Of a DNA stretch of 64,000 nucleotides, positions 17,595-27,463 are shown piece by piece. Where the stretch lies: contig JAIPUZ010000092.1 of assembly GCA_022833215.1 (NCBI GenBank), positions 1 to 64,000 of the forward strand, in the 5' to 3' direction. Each line of letters begins with the position of its first letter. Position 1 is the stretch's first letter. The notes below the pieces were generated by a model. The model was given only the letters and a program-made list of their open reading frames with translations. It was not told the DNA's origin and made no database searches. The position numbers and the translations under genes were made by a program. Source of the DNA: Mesorhizobium sp. Lineage in GTDB: Bacteria; Pseudomonadota; Alphaproteobacteria; Rhizobiales; Rhizobiaceae.

Positions 17595-17777
17595 TATATA
17601 ATAAAATACTCTGCGTAATATAATGTAATTTTAATTGAACGGCTTCGCCATTTTTGGCCCGGCATCTGCATTCACAGGAATGCCCGAGCCGATCGGATCT
17701 CCTCCCAAGTAATACCCGGTCGCATCCAATCCCAGGCATGCGCTGTTCTTCGCGTGCCCGACACTGAACAGGACCAA

Positions 17778-18395
17778 ATGAAAAAGTTGACCGTTTTTAC
17801 GGCAGCCGTTGCTGTCGCTATGCTCACTGTTGCCACCGGAACCGCGAGGGCGGATCGTTTCGATCCGCAACTGGGTGGACGTGGCCTCGTCGTCAAGACG
17901 GAAGCGGAGGTCAGGAAGGCTGCCGCAAAGCCGGAAAAGACGGCTTCCGCAAAGACATCGGGCAAGAAGGGAAAAAAGCGTCCGTCCAAAAAAGCCGCGG
18001 CTGCTTCGGGAACGCAATATTCCACGCTGATCAGCCGGTATGCGGCAAGCTACGGTGTGCCGGTTTCGCTGGCGCATGCCGTGATCAAGATCGAGAGCAA
18101 CTACCGTCCGAACGTGGTCGGCAGCGCGGGCGAAATCGGGCTGATGCAGATCAAGCCGTCCACCGCGCGCATGATGGGTTACAGCGGTTCGGCAAAGGGG
18201 CTGTTTCATCCCGAGACCAACATCAAATACGGCATGAAGTATCTGGCAAAGGCCCACAACCTGGGCGGCGGCACCACCTGCGGCACGATTCTCAAATACA
18301 ATGCCGGGCATGCCGCAAAGCGCATGAACCCGGTCTCTTCAGCCTATTGCAGCAAGGTGAAGGTGCACATGGCTTCGCTGACGCCGGCCAGTTGA
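17778..18395 (+). CDS. SLT-domain lytic transglycosylase with basic linker
   Basis: This 205-residue exported protein has a signal peptide ending near TARADRF, then a lysine/alanine-rich linker (about 47-80, GKKGKKRPSKK). The C-terminal lysozyme-like SLT domain contains AVIKIESNYRPN (catalytic Glu106), GEIGLMQIKPSTARMMGY and ILKYNAGH. The basic linker may hold it to teichoic or nucleic polyanions, or simply act as a spacer. The region upstream (17595-17777) begins with a strikingly AT-rich 40 bp. rnpB starts shortly downstream. Confidence 0.88.
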   Translation: MKKLTVFTAAVAVAMLTVATGTARADRFDPQLGGRGLVVKTEAEVRKAAAKPEKTASAKTSGKKGKKRPSKKAAAASGTQYSTLISRYAASYGVPVSLAHAVIKIESNYRPNVVGSAGEIGLMQIKPSTARMMGYSGSAKGLFHPETNIKYGMKYLAKAHNLGGGTTCGTILKYNAGHAAKRMNPVSSAYCSKVKVHMASLTPAS

Positions 18396-18448
18396 TGAGG
18401 AGGCGGGCGCTTTTCTGTTGCGTTTTGCCTGCGGAACACCTTTATACG

Positions 18449-18853
18449 CTCTGCCAGCCGGCCGGGCGGCCGCACCAGCATCAAGCCGAAAGGCTGCGGG
18501 TGAGGAAAGTCCGGGCTCCATGGAAACACGGTGCCGGCTAACAGCCGGCGGGGGCGACCCCAGGGAAAGTGCCACAGAAAGCAAACCGCCGCACTTCATG
18601 TGCGGCAAGGGTGAAAGGGTGGGGTAAGAGCCCACCGCGCGACCGGTAACGGAAGCGGCACGGTAAACCCCACCGGGAGCAAAACCGAATAGGGGCGGTA
18701 CAGAGGGGAAACCCTCGGGGCTGTTTCCGGCCCACCGCCCGGGTAGGTTGCGTGAGGCGTCTGGCAACAGGCGCCCAAGATGAATGGCCGCCACGTTTCC
18801 GCGCCGCAAGGTGCGGAGGCCATACAGAACCCGGCTTACAGGCCGGCTGGCAC
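18449..18853 (+). ncRNA. rnpB: RNase P RNA, bacterial class A
   Basis: Conserved blocks appear in the correct order: GAGGAAAGTCCGGGCTCC near 18501, CACAGAAAGCAAACCG near 18573, GGTAAGAGCCCACCG near 18624, GATGAATGGCCGCC near 18779 and ACAGAACCCGGCTTACAGG near 18824. The ends pair: GCCAGCCGGCC at 18453-18463 matches GGCCGGCTGGC at 18841-18851, giving P1. TATACG at 18443 is a plausible -10 element just before the 5' end. This RNA is the catalytic subunit of RNase P, which trims tRNA 5' leaders. Ends are approximate to a few bases. Confidence 0.95.
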
Positions 18854-18918
18854 TCTCGGCCTCCCGGCCATTCCGGATCTGGATCATCGCCTTTGCGGGG
18901 CATGTCGATGCCTGTTGC

Positions 18919-19065
18919 TCAGACGAACACCATCACTCCCAGCGCCCCTATGACAATCAGGACAAGTCCGGCGACAAGCATCGGCATCAGCGTGCTGCCT
19001 TCGGCATCCCTGCCGCTTGCGTCCTCGCCGGACAATTCGACATGCCGGTGATCGCGGTTCGTCAT
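18919..19065 (-). CDS. 48-residue single-pass membrane protein
   Basis: This 48-codon frame begins MTNRDHRHVELSGEDA and ends in one hydrophobic helix (about 27-47, with LVAGLVLIVIGALG). The polar N-terminus with HRHVELS followed by a lone transmembrane helix is a pattern I recall from rhizobial small proteins. GGAGAAGG lies 2 bases before the ATG; an in-frame ATG 12 bases upstream is part of that Shine-Dalgarno and is less likely. A 35-bp palindrome sits immediately upstream. The function is unknown. Confidence 0.72.
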   Translation of the reverse strand: MTNRDHRHVELSGEDASGRDAEGSTLMPMLVAGLVLIVIGALGVMVFV

Positions 19066-19073
19066 GGCCTTCT

Positions 19074-19108
19074 CCATTAAAGCGGTAAATTATTTACCAC
19101 TTTAATGG
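19074..19108. promoter_or_regulatory. 35-bp near-perfect palindrome at the promoter of the 48-residue protein gene
   Basis: Seventeen-base arms, CCATTAAAGCGGTAAAT (19074-19090) and ATTTACCACTTTAATGG (19092-19108), surround a central T with one mismatch. On the minus strand a TTGTCG box (19122-19127) and TAAAGT (19099-19104), 17 bp apart, suggest a promoter whose -10 lies inside the palindrome. An operator for a dimeric repressor is the simplest reading. A 5'-UTR hairpin next to the Shine-Dalgarno is the alternative. Confidence 0.6.
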
Positions 19109-19125
19109 CGCGGCATCCATGCGAC

Positions 19126-19152
19126 AAAGAAAACCCCGCCGAAGCGGGGTTT
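19126..19152 (-). terminator. Rho-independent terminator of the 94-residue secreted protein gene
   Basis: On the minus strand GAAACCCCGC loops through TTCG to GCGGGGTTTTCTTTG. The T-rich tail is clear. It lies 11 bases past the stop codon. Confidence 0.88.
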
Positions 19153-19162
19153 CGGGGAAGGC

Positions 19163-19447
19163 TCAGTTCAGCTTCTGGAAACCCGATACGGCCTTCATCG
19201 GCTTTTTTGGATTGTTGCCGGAACCGGAACTGTCGATGATGCTGCTGCCGCGCTTGGCGCAGATATTGGCGGCGTCCGCATGGGTGATCTGCTGGGTGCC
19301 ATTGCCGCGTGTCCAGCGGTCGCCATTTTCACAGGTGACGCTGTATCTGCCGTCCTTGTAGTGGATCGTATAGGCATAGACGCTCGACATCGAGGCGGCG
19401 AGCGCGCCGGTGACGATGGCCAGTTTCGCGAATGTCCTGATGGTCAT
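19163..19447 (-). CDS. Small secreted two-cysteine protein, paralogue of the 2418-2693 product
   Basis: This 94-residue protein begins MTIRTFAKLAIVTGALAAS, with likely cleavage near VYAYT. It shares with the protein at 2418 the same N-terminus, YAY at the cleavage region, an IH...G.Y...CENG block, and a QITHADAANICAKRGSS block. The spacing of the two cysteines is similar. The tail differs, with a Gly/Ser/Asn-rich region here. GGAGGATC precedes the ATG. The family is unrecognised. The mature part is under 80 residues, so a periplasmic structural or binding role is possible but unsupported. Confidence 0.8.
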   Translation of the reverse strand: MTIRTFAKLAIVTGALAASMSSVYAYTIHYKDGRYSVTCENGDRWTRGNGTQQITHADAANICAKRGSSIIDSSGSGNNPKKPMKAVSGFQKLN

Positions 19448-19677
19448 GATGTGATCCTCCGTTCGATGACATCGCGACCATGTCCTCCTGCACCTGAAAC
19501 CCCTGTGAATGCCCGGTTCATCCGATCTTCAGCCTGCCTTTCCGGGGCGGGGCCGCATGGCCGCCGGGCTTGGGCGGACTGCGGCCGGGTAAGGTTTCGT
19601 TAGGCTTAATGGAAGATAAAGGAGGATACCGCACGAGCGCCTTTACGGGTGAGTTGGGCGGTGATCATGCAGCCCGT
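19448..19677. other. Non-coding stretch upstream of the secreted protein gene and the mraZ operator
   Basis: No frame with start signal and protein-like composition was found. A good Shine-Dalgarno-like AAAGGAGG at 19618 is not followed by a usable start codon. This stretch should contain the promoter of the minus-strand secreted protein gene. Confidence 0.5.
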
Positions 19678-19712
19678 TCCCGTTGACGCCCATAAACCCC
19701 CATGTTATCCCA
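19678..19712 (-). promoter_or_regulatory. Candidate MraZ operator: four TGGG-type repeats at 10-bp pitch
   Basis: Read on the minus strand there are TGGGA (19708-19712), TGGGG (19698-19702), TGGGC (19688-19692) and CGGGA (19678-19682), each separated by exactly five bases. MraZ is known to bind TGGGN direct repeats with 5-bp spacers at its own promoter. A TTGACG box at 19683 with TATCCC 17 bp later would place a dcw promoter within the repeats, giving an mraZ leader of about 180 nt. Confidence 0.65.
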
Positions 19713-19900
19713 TTCACAGATTCAAGCTTTCGTTTCGTATCAGGGTGAAGCGTATGCCGGACGGGCGGCCGCGGCGGCTGTTCGTGCGATGGCGCGCGCC
19801 TTTGCGAAGCGGGGTGTGAATGTGAACGAGGGACCGCACCGCGGCGGCGCGTGTGCGAAGATGGAAAGGGGTGCGGCGGCAAAAGCGGCCGGAGCGCGTC

Positions 19901-20356
19901 ATGGACCGTTTTCTGTCAAGCTCTGTAAACCGGATCGACGCCAAGGGCAGGGTGTCGGTGCCGGCCCATTTTCGCTCCGTGGTCCAGAAGCGGGGCTATA
20001 CGGAACTCTATGCGTTGCGGTGTCTGGATCAGCCGGCCATGGATGTCGGTGGCCTCGATCTGCTCGACCGCTACGAGCAGCGCATCGCACAGGAAGACCC
20101 TTTCCTGCAGACGGCGGACGACATGTCCTTCTTCTGCCATGGCGATGGTGCGTTCCTGAAGCTGGATCAGGACGGGCGCATCACGATGACGGATTTCATC
20201 CGCGAGCATACAGGCATCGGACAGGAAGTGGCTTTCGTGGGGCGTGGTCAGTTCTTCCAGATCTGGGAGCCGGGCCGGCTGGCCGAGCATGGCGCGAAGG
20301 TGCGCGAGCGGCTTTTGAAGCTCATGCAGGCTGCAAGCGGAGGGCCGGCGCAATGA
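19901..20356 (+). CDS. mraZ: Transcriptional regulator MraZ
   Basis: This 151-residue protein has two AbrB-like MraZ domains. The first starts [25 protein letters not shown] with the hallmark DxKGR loop, and the second has [19 protein letters not shown]. MraZ forms ring oligomers that repress the dcw operon through TGGGN repeats, which are found upstream here. Start 19901 is fixed by the conserved MDRFLS and the GGAG upstream. The stop overlaps the rsmH ATG (ATGA). Confidence 0.95.
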   Translation: MDRFLSSSVNRIDAKGRVSVPAHFRSVVQKRGYTELYALRCLDQPAMDVGGLDLLDRYEQRIAQEDPFLQTADDMSFFCHGDGAFLKLDQDGRITMTDFIREHTGIGQEVAFVGRGQFFQIWEPGRLAEHGAKVRERLLKLMQAASGGPAQ

Positions 20357-21342
20357 CTGTCGGTTCCGACGCCGCGGCTCCTCACATTCCGGTTCTTCTC
20401 GACGAGGTGATCGAGGCTCTGGCCCCGCAGCCGGGCGAGGTGATCGTCGATGGCACGTTCGGAGCCGGCGGCTACACGCGCGCCATTCTCGGCACCGGCG
20501 CCTCCGTCGTCGCCATCGACCGCGACCCCGACGCCATCGCGGCCGGCAGGGCGCTGGAGGCCCAGCATGAGGGCCGCCTGCGGCTGGTTCACGCGCCGTT
20601 CTCCTCGCTGGACGCGCATGTGGAGCAGGTTGACGGCGTGGTGCTCGACATCGGCGTTTCCTCCATGCAGCTCGATCAGGCGGAGCGCGGCTTTTCCTTC
20701 CGGGCCGACGGGCCGCTGGACATGCGCATGGCGCAGGCGGGCCTGAGCGCCGCCGATGTCGTCAACAGCTACAAGGTGTCGGATCTAACCCGCATCTTCG
20801 GATTGCTGGGCGAGGAGCGCCATGCCGGGCGCATCGCCCGCATGATCGAGGCGCGGCGCGAGAAGCGGCCCTTCGCCCGCACGCTGGAACTGGCGGACGC
20901 CATCGAGACGCTGGTCGGGCGCGCGCCCAGGGACAAGATCCATCCCGCCACGCGCGTGTTTCAGGCGCTGCGCATCTATGTCAACGACGAACTGGGGGAG
21001 CTTTCCCGGGCGCTGGTCGCTGCCGAGCGCGCGCTGAAGCCCGGCGGGCGGCTGGTGGTGGTGACTTTCCATTCGCTGGAAGACCGCATCGTCAAGCGCT
21101 TCCTCGCCGACCGCGACGAGACGGTTGCGGGATCACGCCATCTGCCGCAGGTCGCCGAGAAGGTGGCGACCTTCAGGCGCAAGGGCGGCGGCGTCACCGC
21201 AGGCGATGCGGAAGTGGAGCGCAATCCGCGCGCCCGCTCGGCAAGGCTGCGGGCCGCGGTGCGCACCGATGCGCCGCCGCGCGGCGACGATCCTTCGGTT
21301 TTCGGGCTTCCAAGGCTTCCCGCCATTTCGGGAGAGAGGTGA
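20353..21342 (+). CDS. rsmH: 16S rRNA (cytosine-1402-N4)-methyltransferase RsmH
   Basis: This 329-residue SAM methyltransferase has the N-terminal [13 protein letters not shown] and motif [16 protein letters not shown] (about 36-50). It also has [34 protein letters not shown] and [14 protein letters not shown]. It methylates C1402 at the ribosomal P site. An in-frame open region extends far upstream through mraZ, but the family start is the ATG overlapping the mraZ stop. Confidence 0.95.
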   Translation: MTVGSDAAAPHIPVLLDEVIEALAPQPGEVIVDGTFGAGGYTRAILGTGASVVAIDRDPDAIAAGRALEAQHEGRLRLVHAPFSSLDAHVEQVDGVVLDIGVSSMQLDQAERGFSFRADGPLDMRMAQAGLSAADVVNSYKVSDLTRIFGLLGEERHAGRIARMIEARREKRPFARTLELADAIETLVGRAPRDKIHPATRVFQALRIYVNDELGELSRALVAAERALKPGGRLVVVTFHSLEDRIVKRFLADRDETVAGSRHLPQVAEKVATFRRKGGGVTAGDAEVERNPRARSARLRAAVRTDAPPRGDDPSVFGLPRLPAISGER

Positions 21343-21346
21343 GATC

Positions 21347-21709
21347 ATGTTCCGCACCAGCGATATCGTCCTGATAGGCGTCATGGTGGCCGCGGCTGCC
21401 ATGACCTACACGATCAAGCGCGATGCCGGCGAGCAGCTCGCCACTGTGCGCAAGTTGCAGACGCAGATCCGCACCGAGGAAGAAACCATCGATCTCCTGA
21501 AAGCCGACTGGAGCCTGCTGACCCAGCCGGCGCGGTTGCAGAGGCTGGTGGAGCGCTATCAGGACCAGCTCGGGCTGGAGCCGGCCAATCCGCACCAGTT
21601 CGCGCGCATAGACAGCCTGCCCGAGCGGCCGCTGACCATCGAGGACATCACCGCCGCCGATGCCGCCGGCAAGCTGATCGACCCCACCCGGACAGGAGCA
21701 GTCGAATGA
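21347..21709 (+). CDS. ftsL: Cell-division protein FtsL
   Basis: This 120-residue bitopic protein has a short cytoplasmic N-terminus, one transmembrane helix (about 6-22, VLIGVMVAAAAMTYTI) and a periplasmic coiled coil (about 30-75, with EEETIDLLKADWSLLTQPARLQRL). FtsL forms the FtsQLB scaffold that activates septal synthesis by FtsW/FtsI. It is recognised mainly from position and layout, since FtsL is weakly conserved. The start is 4 bases after the rsmH stop with GAGAGGTGAG upstream. The stop overlaps ftsI. Confidence 0.88.
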   Translation: MFRTSDIVLIGVMVAAAAMTYTIKRDAGEQLATVRKLQTQIRTEEETIDLLKADWSLLTQPARLQRLVERYQDQLGLEPANPHQFARIDSLPERPLTIEDITAADAAGKLIDPTRTGAVE

Positions 21710-23418
21710 TCGGCAAGCTCAATCCCTTCCGGCGCAACAGGCGGCCTGCCGACGACACGTCCATCGTCATGGATTCGGCCCGCAAGTCGACCGGCGGACG
21801 CACGCGAAACCGCATCGTCATGACGATGGCGGTTTTCTTCGGAATCTACGCCACCATCGGCGGCAGGCTGATCTATCTGGGTTTTCAGGACCCGATGCCT
21901 TCCGGCGCGCCGGCAAGCCGGGTAACGGCATCGCGGCCCGACATCGTGGATCGCAACGGCGAGGTTCTGGCGACCGACATCAAGACGTCTTCGCTGTTTG
22001 CCGAGCCGCGCCACATCGTCGATGCGGACGAGGCCATCGAGAAGCTGTCCACGGTGCTGCCGAACCTCGACTACGAGCAGACCTACAACAAGCTGAAGAG
22101 CGGTGCGGGCTTCGTCTGGCTGCAGCGCCAGCTTACGCCGCGCCAGCAGTCCGCGATCATGCAACTCGGCGTTCCCGGCATCGGTTTCCGCACCGAGACC
22201 CGGCGGTTCTATCCGGCCGGCCCGACGACCGCCTATATCGTGGGTCTTACCAACATCGACAACCAGGGCATTTCGGGTCTGGAGAAATACATAGACGGCC
22301 AGGGGCTCGCCGATCTTCAGCAGAGCGGGCTCGCACTGCCGAAGGATCTCGCCCCGGTGCGCCTGTCGGTCGACCTGCGCGTGCAGCATATCGTGCATGA
22401 CGAAATCACCTCGGCCATGGAACGCTACAAGGCGATCGCCGCCGGTGCCGTGGTGCTCAACGCCAGGACCGGCGAGGTCGTGGCGATGGCCTCGGTGCCG
22501 GATTTCGATCCCAACAATCCGGTCAACGCGCAGGACAAGGATCGCCTCAACCGCATGTCGGCGGGGCTTTACGAGATGGGCTCGACGGTGAAGAGCTTCA
22601 CCACCGCCATGGCGCTGGATTCCGGCAAGGCGACGCTGAACTCGACGTTCGACGCCACGCGGCCGATCACCATCGGCCGCCAGACCATCCGCGACTTCCA
22701 CGGCAAGGGCCGGGTGCTGACGCTGCCCGAGGTGTTCATCTACTCCTCCAACATCGGCTCGGCCCGCGAGGCCGACATCGTCGGCATCGAAGGCCATCGC
22801 GAGTTCCTGCACCGTCTCGGCATCCTGGAGCGGATGCAGACCGAACTGCCGGAAGTGGCGCGGCCGGTGGAGCCGAAAGTCTGGAAGAAGGTTCACTCCA
22901 TAACCGCTTCCTTCGGTCACGGTTTCACCACCACGCCGTTGCAGACGGCGGTGGGCGCGGCCGCGCTGATGAACGGCGGCTATCTGATGAACCCGACGTT
23001 CCTGGCGCGCAGTGCGGAAGAGGCGATGGCGGGCGCCACACGCGTCATCAACGAGAAGACCAGCGCCGACATGCGCTATCTCTACCGCCTCAATGCCGAG
23101 AAGGGTTCGGGCAGGCGCGCCGAGGTGCCCGGCTATCGTGTCGGCGGCAAGACCGGAACGGCTGAAAAGGTGGTGAACGGCCGCTATGTCAGCGGCAAGC
23201 GCTTCAACGCCTTCCTCGCCGCGTTTCCGATGGACGACCCGCAATACATCGTCCTGTCGGTCATCGACGAGCCGCAGCCGGAAAAACCCGGCATGGGCGC
23301 GACCGCGGGTCTGAATGCGGCGCCCATCGTCGCCAACATCATTCGCCGCTCGGCTGCCATGCTTGGCGTCGAGCCGGATTTCGGCCATGAAAATGCGGCA
23401 ACGCTCGCGTCCTATTAA
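21706..23418 (+). CDS. ftsI: Division transpeptidase FtsI (PBP3)
   Basis: This 570-residue class B penicillin-binding protein has a cytoplasmic basic tail, a single transmembrane anchor (about 42-60) and a dimerisation domain beginning [18 protein letters not shown]. The transpeptidase domain follows, with SxxK in GSTVKSFT (Ser about 293), SxN in YSSNIGS (about 346) and KTG in GGKTGTAEK (about 481). It cross-links septal peptidoglycan together with FtsW. It overlaps ftsL by four bases, and 47 bases separate it from murE. Confidence 0.95.
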   Translation: MIGKLNPFRRNRRPADDTSIVMDSARKSTGGRTRNRIVMTMAVFFGIYATIGGRLIYLGFQDPMPSGAPASRVTASRPDIVDRNGEVLATDIKTSSLFAEPRHIVDADEAIEKLSTVLPNLDYEQTYNKLKSGAGFVWLQRQLTPRQQSAIMQLGVPGIGFRTETRRFYPAGPTTAYIVGLTNIDNQGISGLEKYIDGQGLADLQQSGLALPKDLAPVRLSVDLRVQHIVHDEITSAMERYKAIAAGAVVLNARTGEVVAMASVPDFDPNNPVNAQDKDRLNRMSAGLYEMGSTVKSFTTAMALDSGKATLNSTFDATRPITIGRQTIRDFHGKGRVLTLPEVFIYSSNIGSAREADIVGIEGHREFLHRLGILERMQTELPEVARPVEPKVWKKVHSITASFGHGFTTTPLQTAVGAAALMNGGYLMNPTFLARSAEEAMAGATRVINEKTSADMRYLYRLNAEKGSGRRAEVPGYRVGGKTGTAEKVVNGRYVSGKRFNAFLAAFPMDDPQYIVLSVIDEPQPEKPGMGATAGLNAAPIVANIIRRSAAMLGVEPDFGHENAATLASY

Positions 23419-23465
23419 GTGATTCTGCCACATGTCCGGCAGCTTGCAGGGGTAATCAAAATCAG

Positions 23466-24920
23466 ATGAGAGTCGACGATCTGACCGGCATAGTGCCTCT
23501 TCACGAGGCGTTTCCCTCCGATACGGAGATCGCCGGCCTGTCGTCGGATTCGCGCGCCATCCAGCCCGGAATGCTGTTCTTCGCGCTCGCAGGCGCGAAG
23601 GCCGACGGTGCAGCCTTCGCAGCCGATGCCGCCAGTCGCGGCGCGCTCGCCGTGGTGATGGCAAAGGGGCGCGCGAACGGCGCGCTGTCCGTGCCGGCGG
23701 TCGAGGTGGACGATCCGCGCCGCGTGCTCGCGCTGGCCGCCGCGAAGTTCTATGCCGCCCAGCCGAAGACGATGGTGGCGGTGACCGGAACCAGCGGCAA
23801 GACTTCCGTCGCGGCCTTCACGCGCCAGATCTGGGAGCAGGCGGGCTACGCCGCCGCTTCCATCGGCACCACGGGCGTGGATGCGCCCGGCCGCAGCGAA
23901 TACGGCTCGCTGACGACGCCCGATCCGGTGGCGCTGCACAAGCTGCTGGCCGAACTGGCCGATGCCGGCGTGACCCATGCCTCGATGGAAGCTTCCAGCC
24001 ACGGCCTCGACCAGCACCGGCTGGACGGTGTGCGGCTGTCGGCGGGCGCCTTCACCAATCTTGGCCGCGACCATATGGACTATCACCCCACGGTCGAGGA
24101 ATACCATGCGGCGAAGCTGCGCCTGTTCCGCGACCTGCTGCCGAAGGGCGCGCCGGCCGTCGTCTTCGCCGACGATCCATGGTCGCAGGCGACCGTCGAC
24201 GCCGCGAAGGCGGCTGGCCTCGAAGTGCTGACCGTCGGGCGCAAGGGCGATTTTCTCAGGCTCAACCGCGTCGAGCACGAACGAGCCAGGCAGCGCGCCG
24301 AGATCGTCCATGACGGCGGGATTTTCGAGATCGACCTGCCGCTGGCGGGCGATTTCCAGATCGCCAATGCGTTGGTTGCGGCCGGCCTCGCCATTTTGAC
24401 CGGAACGCCTGCCGCGAAGGCGATGTCCGCGCTGGAAAAGCTGAAGGGCGCGCCGGGACGGCTCGATCTGGTCGGCTTCACCTCTGCCGGCGCGCCGGTC
24501 TATGTGGACTATGCCCACAAGCCCGATGCGCTCGAGAATGTGCTGGCTTCGGTCCGGCCCTTCACCACAGGGCGCGTCGTCGTCGTGTTCGGTTGCGGCG
24601 GCGACCGCGATCGCGGCAAACGACCGATCATGGGCGAGATCGCCACGCGGCTCGCCGATGTGACAATCGTTACCGACGACAATCCGCGCACGGAAGTTCC
24701 GGGCGAAATCCGCGCCGCTATTCTTGCCGCGGCTCCGGGAGCCATCGAGGTCGGTGATCGCCGCAGGGCGATCCATGAGGCGGTGGCCATGCTGCGGGCC
24801 GGCGACACGCTGATCGTGGCCGGCAAGGGCCATGAGGAAGGCCAGACCATCGGCGCCGAGACGTTCCCCTTCTCCGATCATGAGGAGGTGCGCGCGGCGC
24901 TGAAGGAGGTGGCCGGATGA
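23466..24920 (+). CDS. murE: UDP-MurNAc-tripeptide ligase MurE (meso-DAP adding)
   Basis: This 484-residue Mur ligase has an N-terminal uridine-binding domain with [18 protein letters not shown]. The central ATPase domain has [13 protein letters not shown] (about 105), and a C-terminal domain includes [15 protein letters not shown] and [12 protein letters not shown]. The motif DNPRTE (about 406) is the specificity signature for meso-diaminopimelate. It adds DAP to UDP-MurNAc-L-Ala-D-Glu in the cytoplasm. It overlaps murF by four bases. Confidence 0.96.
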   Translation: MRVDDLTGIVPLHEAFPSDTEIAGLSSDSRAIQPGMLFFALAGAKADGAAFAADAASRGALAVVMAKGRANGALSVPAVEVDDPRRVLALAAAKFYAAQPKTMVAVTGTSGKTSVAAFTRQIWEQAGYAAASIGTTGVDAPGRSEYGSLTTPDPVALHKLLAELADAGVTHASMEASSHGLDQHRLDGVRLSAGAFTNLGRDHMDYHPTVEEYHAAKLRLFRDLLPKGAPAVVFADDPWSQATVDAAKAAGLEVLTVGRKGDFLRLNRVEHERARQRAEIVHDGGIFEIDLPLAGDFQIANALVAAGLAILTGTPAAKAMSALEKLKGAPGRLDLVGFTSAGAPVYVDYAHKPDALENVLASVRPFTTGRVVVVFGCGGDRDRGKRPIMGEIATRLADVTIVTDDNPRTEVPGEIRAAILAAAPGAIEVGDRRRAIHEAVAMLRAGDTLIVAGKGHEEGQTIGAETFPFSDHEEVRAALKEVAG

Positions 24921-26338
24921 GCTGGCTCTGGACAATCGAGGCGCTGGTCGAGGCTATGGGCGGACGCCCGCTCGGCCAGATGCCGGCCGGCGTGCACGGC
25001 ATTTCCATCGACACCCGCACCCTTGAGCCGGGCGATGCCTTCTTCGCCATCAAGGGCGAGACCATGGACGGGCACGACTTCGCCACCGCTGCCGTCAAGG
25101 CGGGAGCGGCGGTGCTGGTCGTCGCCGAGGGCAAGCTGCCGGCGCTGGGGCGCCTGACCGCGCCGATGATCGTCGTGCCGGACGTTCTGGCGGCCATGGA
25201 AAAGCTGGCCGTCGCCGCGCGGGCGCGGGCGAAGGGCCGGGTGATCGCCGTGACCGGTTCGGCCGGCAAGACGACCACCAAGGAAGCTCTGCGCCATGCG
25301 CTTGGCTCGGTCGGCTCGGTGCATGCTTCCGACAAGTCGTTCAACAACCACTGGGGCGTGCCGCTGACGCTGGCGCGCCTGCCGGAAGACACCGAATATT
25401 CGGTGTTCGAGATCGGCATGAACCATCCGGGCGAGATTCGTCCGCTGGTGAAGATGGTGCGCCCGCATGTGGCCATCGTCACGCTGGTGGCCGCTGCCCA
25501 TCTCGGCTTCTTCCGCGACCTCGACGAGATCGCGGCGGCGAAGGCAGAGATCTTCGAGGGCATCGAGCCGGGCGGGGCCGCGCTGATCAACCGCGACGAT
25601 CCGCGCGCCAACCTGCTCGGGAAAATGGCGCGGGAGGTTGGCGTCGAGCATGTGCTCGGCTTCGGCGAGCACCAGCGTTCAACCTACCGGCTCATCAACT
25701 GCGTTCTCAATGCAGACCATTCGACCATGACCGCCCGCATCGGGCGGCGCGAGGTGGTGGCGCGCATCGGCGCGCCCGGCCGCCATATGGTGCAGAACGC
25801 GCTGGCCGTCATGGGGGCCGCCGATCTGGTTGGCGCCGACATCGACCGCGTGGCGCTGGCGCTGGGCGACCTGCCGGCGCAGCAGGGGCGCGGCCGCCGG
25901 CATGTCCTTGTCCATGGCGGCGGGTCCTTCACGCTGATCGACGAAAGCTACAATGCCAATCCGGCCTCGATGAAGGCGGCGCTCGACCTGCTCGACGCCA
26001 CGCCGGTGGAGGGCGAGGGCCGCCGCATCGCGGTGCTCGGCGACATGCTGGAACTCGGCGAACAGTCCGAACAGCTTCACGCGGGGATCGCCGAACTCGT
26101 CGTCGGTACCGGCATCAGCCATGTGCTGCTTGGCGGAGCGCATATGAAGGCGCTGGCCGAGGTGTTGCCGAGCGATATCGCCGTCGTCCATCGCGACGAG
26201 GCTGACGATCTCGCGCGGCTGCTTATCGAGACGGTGCAGCCGGGCGATGTGGTCATGGTGAAGTCGTCGAAGGGGATCGGCTTCTCAAGGATCGTCGAGG
26301 CGCTGCTCAACAGGTTTCCGGCCCACGCCGGGAATTGA
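24917..26338 (+). CDS. murF: UDP-MurNAc-tripeptide-D-Ala-D-Ala ligase MurF
   Basis: This 473-residue Mur ligase has [18 protein letters not shown] in the first domain and [18 protein letters not shown] as P-loop (about 110). It also has [15 protein letters not shown] and [16 protein letters not shown] in the C-terminal part, all MurF hallmarks. It completes the cytoplasmic pentapeptide precursor with the product of Ddl, encoded 9 kb downstream in the same cluster. mraY begins 36 bases after its stop. Confidence 0.96.
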   Translation: MSWLWTIEALVEAMGGRPLGQMPAGVHGISIDTRTLEPGDAFFAIKGETMDGHDFATAAVKAGAAVLVVAEGKLPALGRLTAPMIVVPDVLAAMEKLAVAARARAKGRVIAVTGSAGKTTTKEALRHALGSVGSVHASDKSFNNHWGVPLTLARLPEDTEYSVFEIGMNHPGEIRPLVKMVRPHVAIVTLVAAAHLGFFRDLDEIAAAKAEIFEGIEPGGAALINRDDPRANLLGKMAREVGVEHVLGFGEHQRSTYRLINCVLNADHSTMTARIGRREVVARIGAPGRHMVQNALAVMGAADLVGADIDRVALALGDLPAQQGRGRRHVLVHGGGSFTLIDESYNANPASMKAALDLLDATPVEGEGRRIAVLGDMLELGEQSEQLHAGIAELVVGTGISHVLLGGAHMKALAEVLPSDIAVVHRDEADDLARLLIETVQPGDVVMVKSSKGIGFSRIVEALLNRFPAHAGN

Positions 26339-26373
26339 ACAACGGGCCACGCGGCCCAGGGGACGAAAAACGC

Positions 26374-27456
26374 ATGCTGACGCTGCTCGTGGAATTCGCC
26401 GACCGGATCACGGTCTTCAACGTGTTCCGGTACATCACCTTCCGCACGGGCGGCGCGCTGATCACCTCGGCGCTGATCGTGTTCATCTTCGGGCCGGCGA
26501 TCATCGACTCGCTGCGCCTGCGGCAGGGCAAGGGCCAGCCGATCCGCGCCGACGGACCGCAGACCCATTTCAAGAAGGCCGGTACGCCCACAATGGGCGG
26601 GCTGATGATCATGACCGGCATCATCGTTTCTTCCCTGCTGTGGGCCAATCTCTCCAGCGTCTATGTCTGGGTCGTGCTGCTGGTGACGCTGGGCTTCGGC
26701 GCAATCGGCTTCTACGACGATTATCTGAAGGTGACGAAGCAGTCGCATCTTGGCTTTTCCGGCAAGGCGCGGCTGGCCTTCGAATTCCTGATTGCGGGCA
26801 TCGCTGCATGGGTCATCATGCATAACGGGCAGGAGCCGTTCTCTTCGTCGCTGACATTCCCGTTCGCCAAGGAATTCATCATCAATCTGGGCTGGTTCTT
26901 CATCCCCTTCGCCGCCTTCGTGGTGGTGGGCGCAGGCAATGCTGTCAACATCACCGACGGTCTGGATGGCCTCGCCATCGTGCCGATCATGATCGCGGCG
27001 GCGTCCTTCGGCGTCATCGCCTATCTGTCGGGCAACGCCATCTTCGCGGATTACCTGCAAATCCACTTCGTGCCCGGAACGGGCGAGCTCGCCGTCATCC
27101 TCGGCGCGGTGATCGGGGCAGGGCTCGGCTTCCTGTGGTTCAACGCGCCGCCTGCCGCCATCTTCATGGGCGACACCGGCTCGCTTGCCATGGGCGGGCT
27201 GATCGGCACCATCGCGGTGGCCACCAAGCACGAGATCGTGCTGGCCATCATCGGCGGGCTGTTCGTGGTCGAGATCCTGTCGGTCATCATTCAGGTCGGC
27301 TATTTCAAGATGACCGGCAAGCGCGTCTTCCTGATGGCCCCGATCCACCATCATTTCGAGAAGCTCGGCTGGACCGAGAGCCAGGTGGTGATTCGCTTCT
27401 GGATCATCGCCGTGATCCTCGCCCTGATCGGGCTTTCCACCCTGAAGCTGCGGTAG
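26374..27456 (+). CDS. mraY: Phospho-MurNAc-pentapeptide translocase MraY
   Basis: This 360-residue polytopic membrane enzyme (about ten helices) has [22 protein letters not shown] with the catalytic aspartates, [25 protein letters not shown] and the HHH motif [13 protein letters not shown]. It transfers phospho-MurNAc-pentapeptide to undecaprenyl phosphate, forming lipid I. ATG 26374 is chosen because the conserved N-terminus begins [10 protein letters not shown]; the in-frame upstream codons are not family-like. Confidence 0.96.
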   Translation: MLTLLVEFADRITVFNVFRYITFRTGGALITSALIVFIFGPAIIDSLRLRQGKGQPIRADGPQTHFKKAGTPTMGGLMIMTGIIVSSLLWANLSSVYVWVVLLVTLGFGAIGFYDDYLKVTKQSHLGFSGKARLAFEFLIAGIAAWVIMHNGQEPFSSSLTFPFAKEFIINLGWFFIPFAAFVVVGAGNAVNITDGLDGLAIVPIMIAAASFGVIAYLSGNAIFADYLQIHFVPGTGELAVILGAVIGAGLGFLWFNAPPAAIFMGDTGSLAMGGLIGTIAVATKHEIVLAIIGGLFVVEILSVIIQVGYFKMTGKRVFLMAPIHHHFEKLGWTESQVVIRFWIIAVILALIGLSTLKLR

Positions 27457-27463
27457 GCGCCAG

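Noticed and set aside
19702-20352. In-frame upstream extension of rsmH through mraZ
   Set aside because: The extension overlaps mraZ in another frame and is not RsmH-like; the true start is the ATG in the ATGA overlap.
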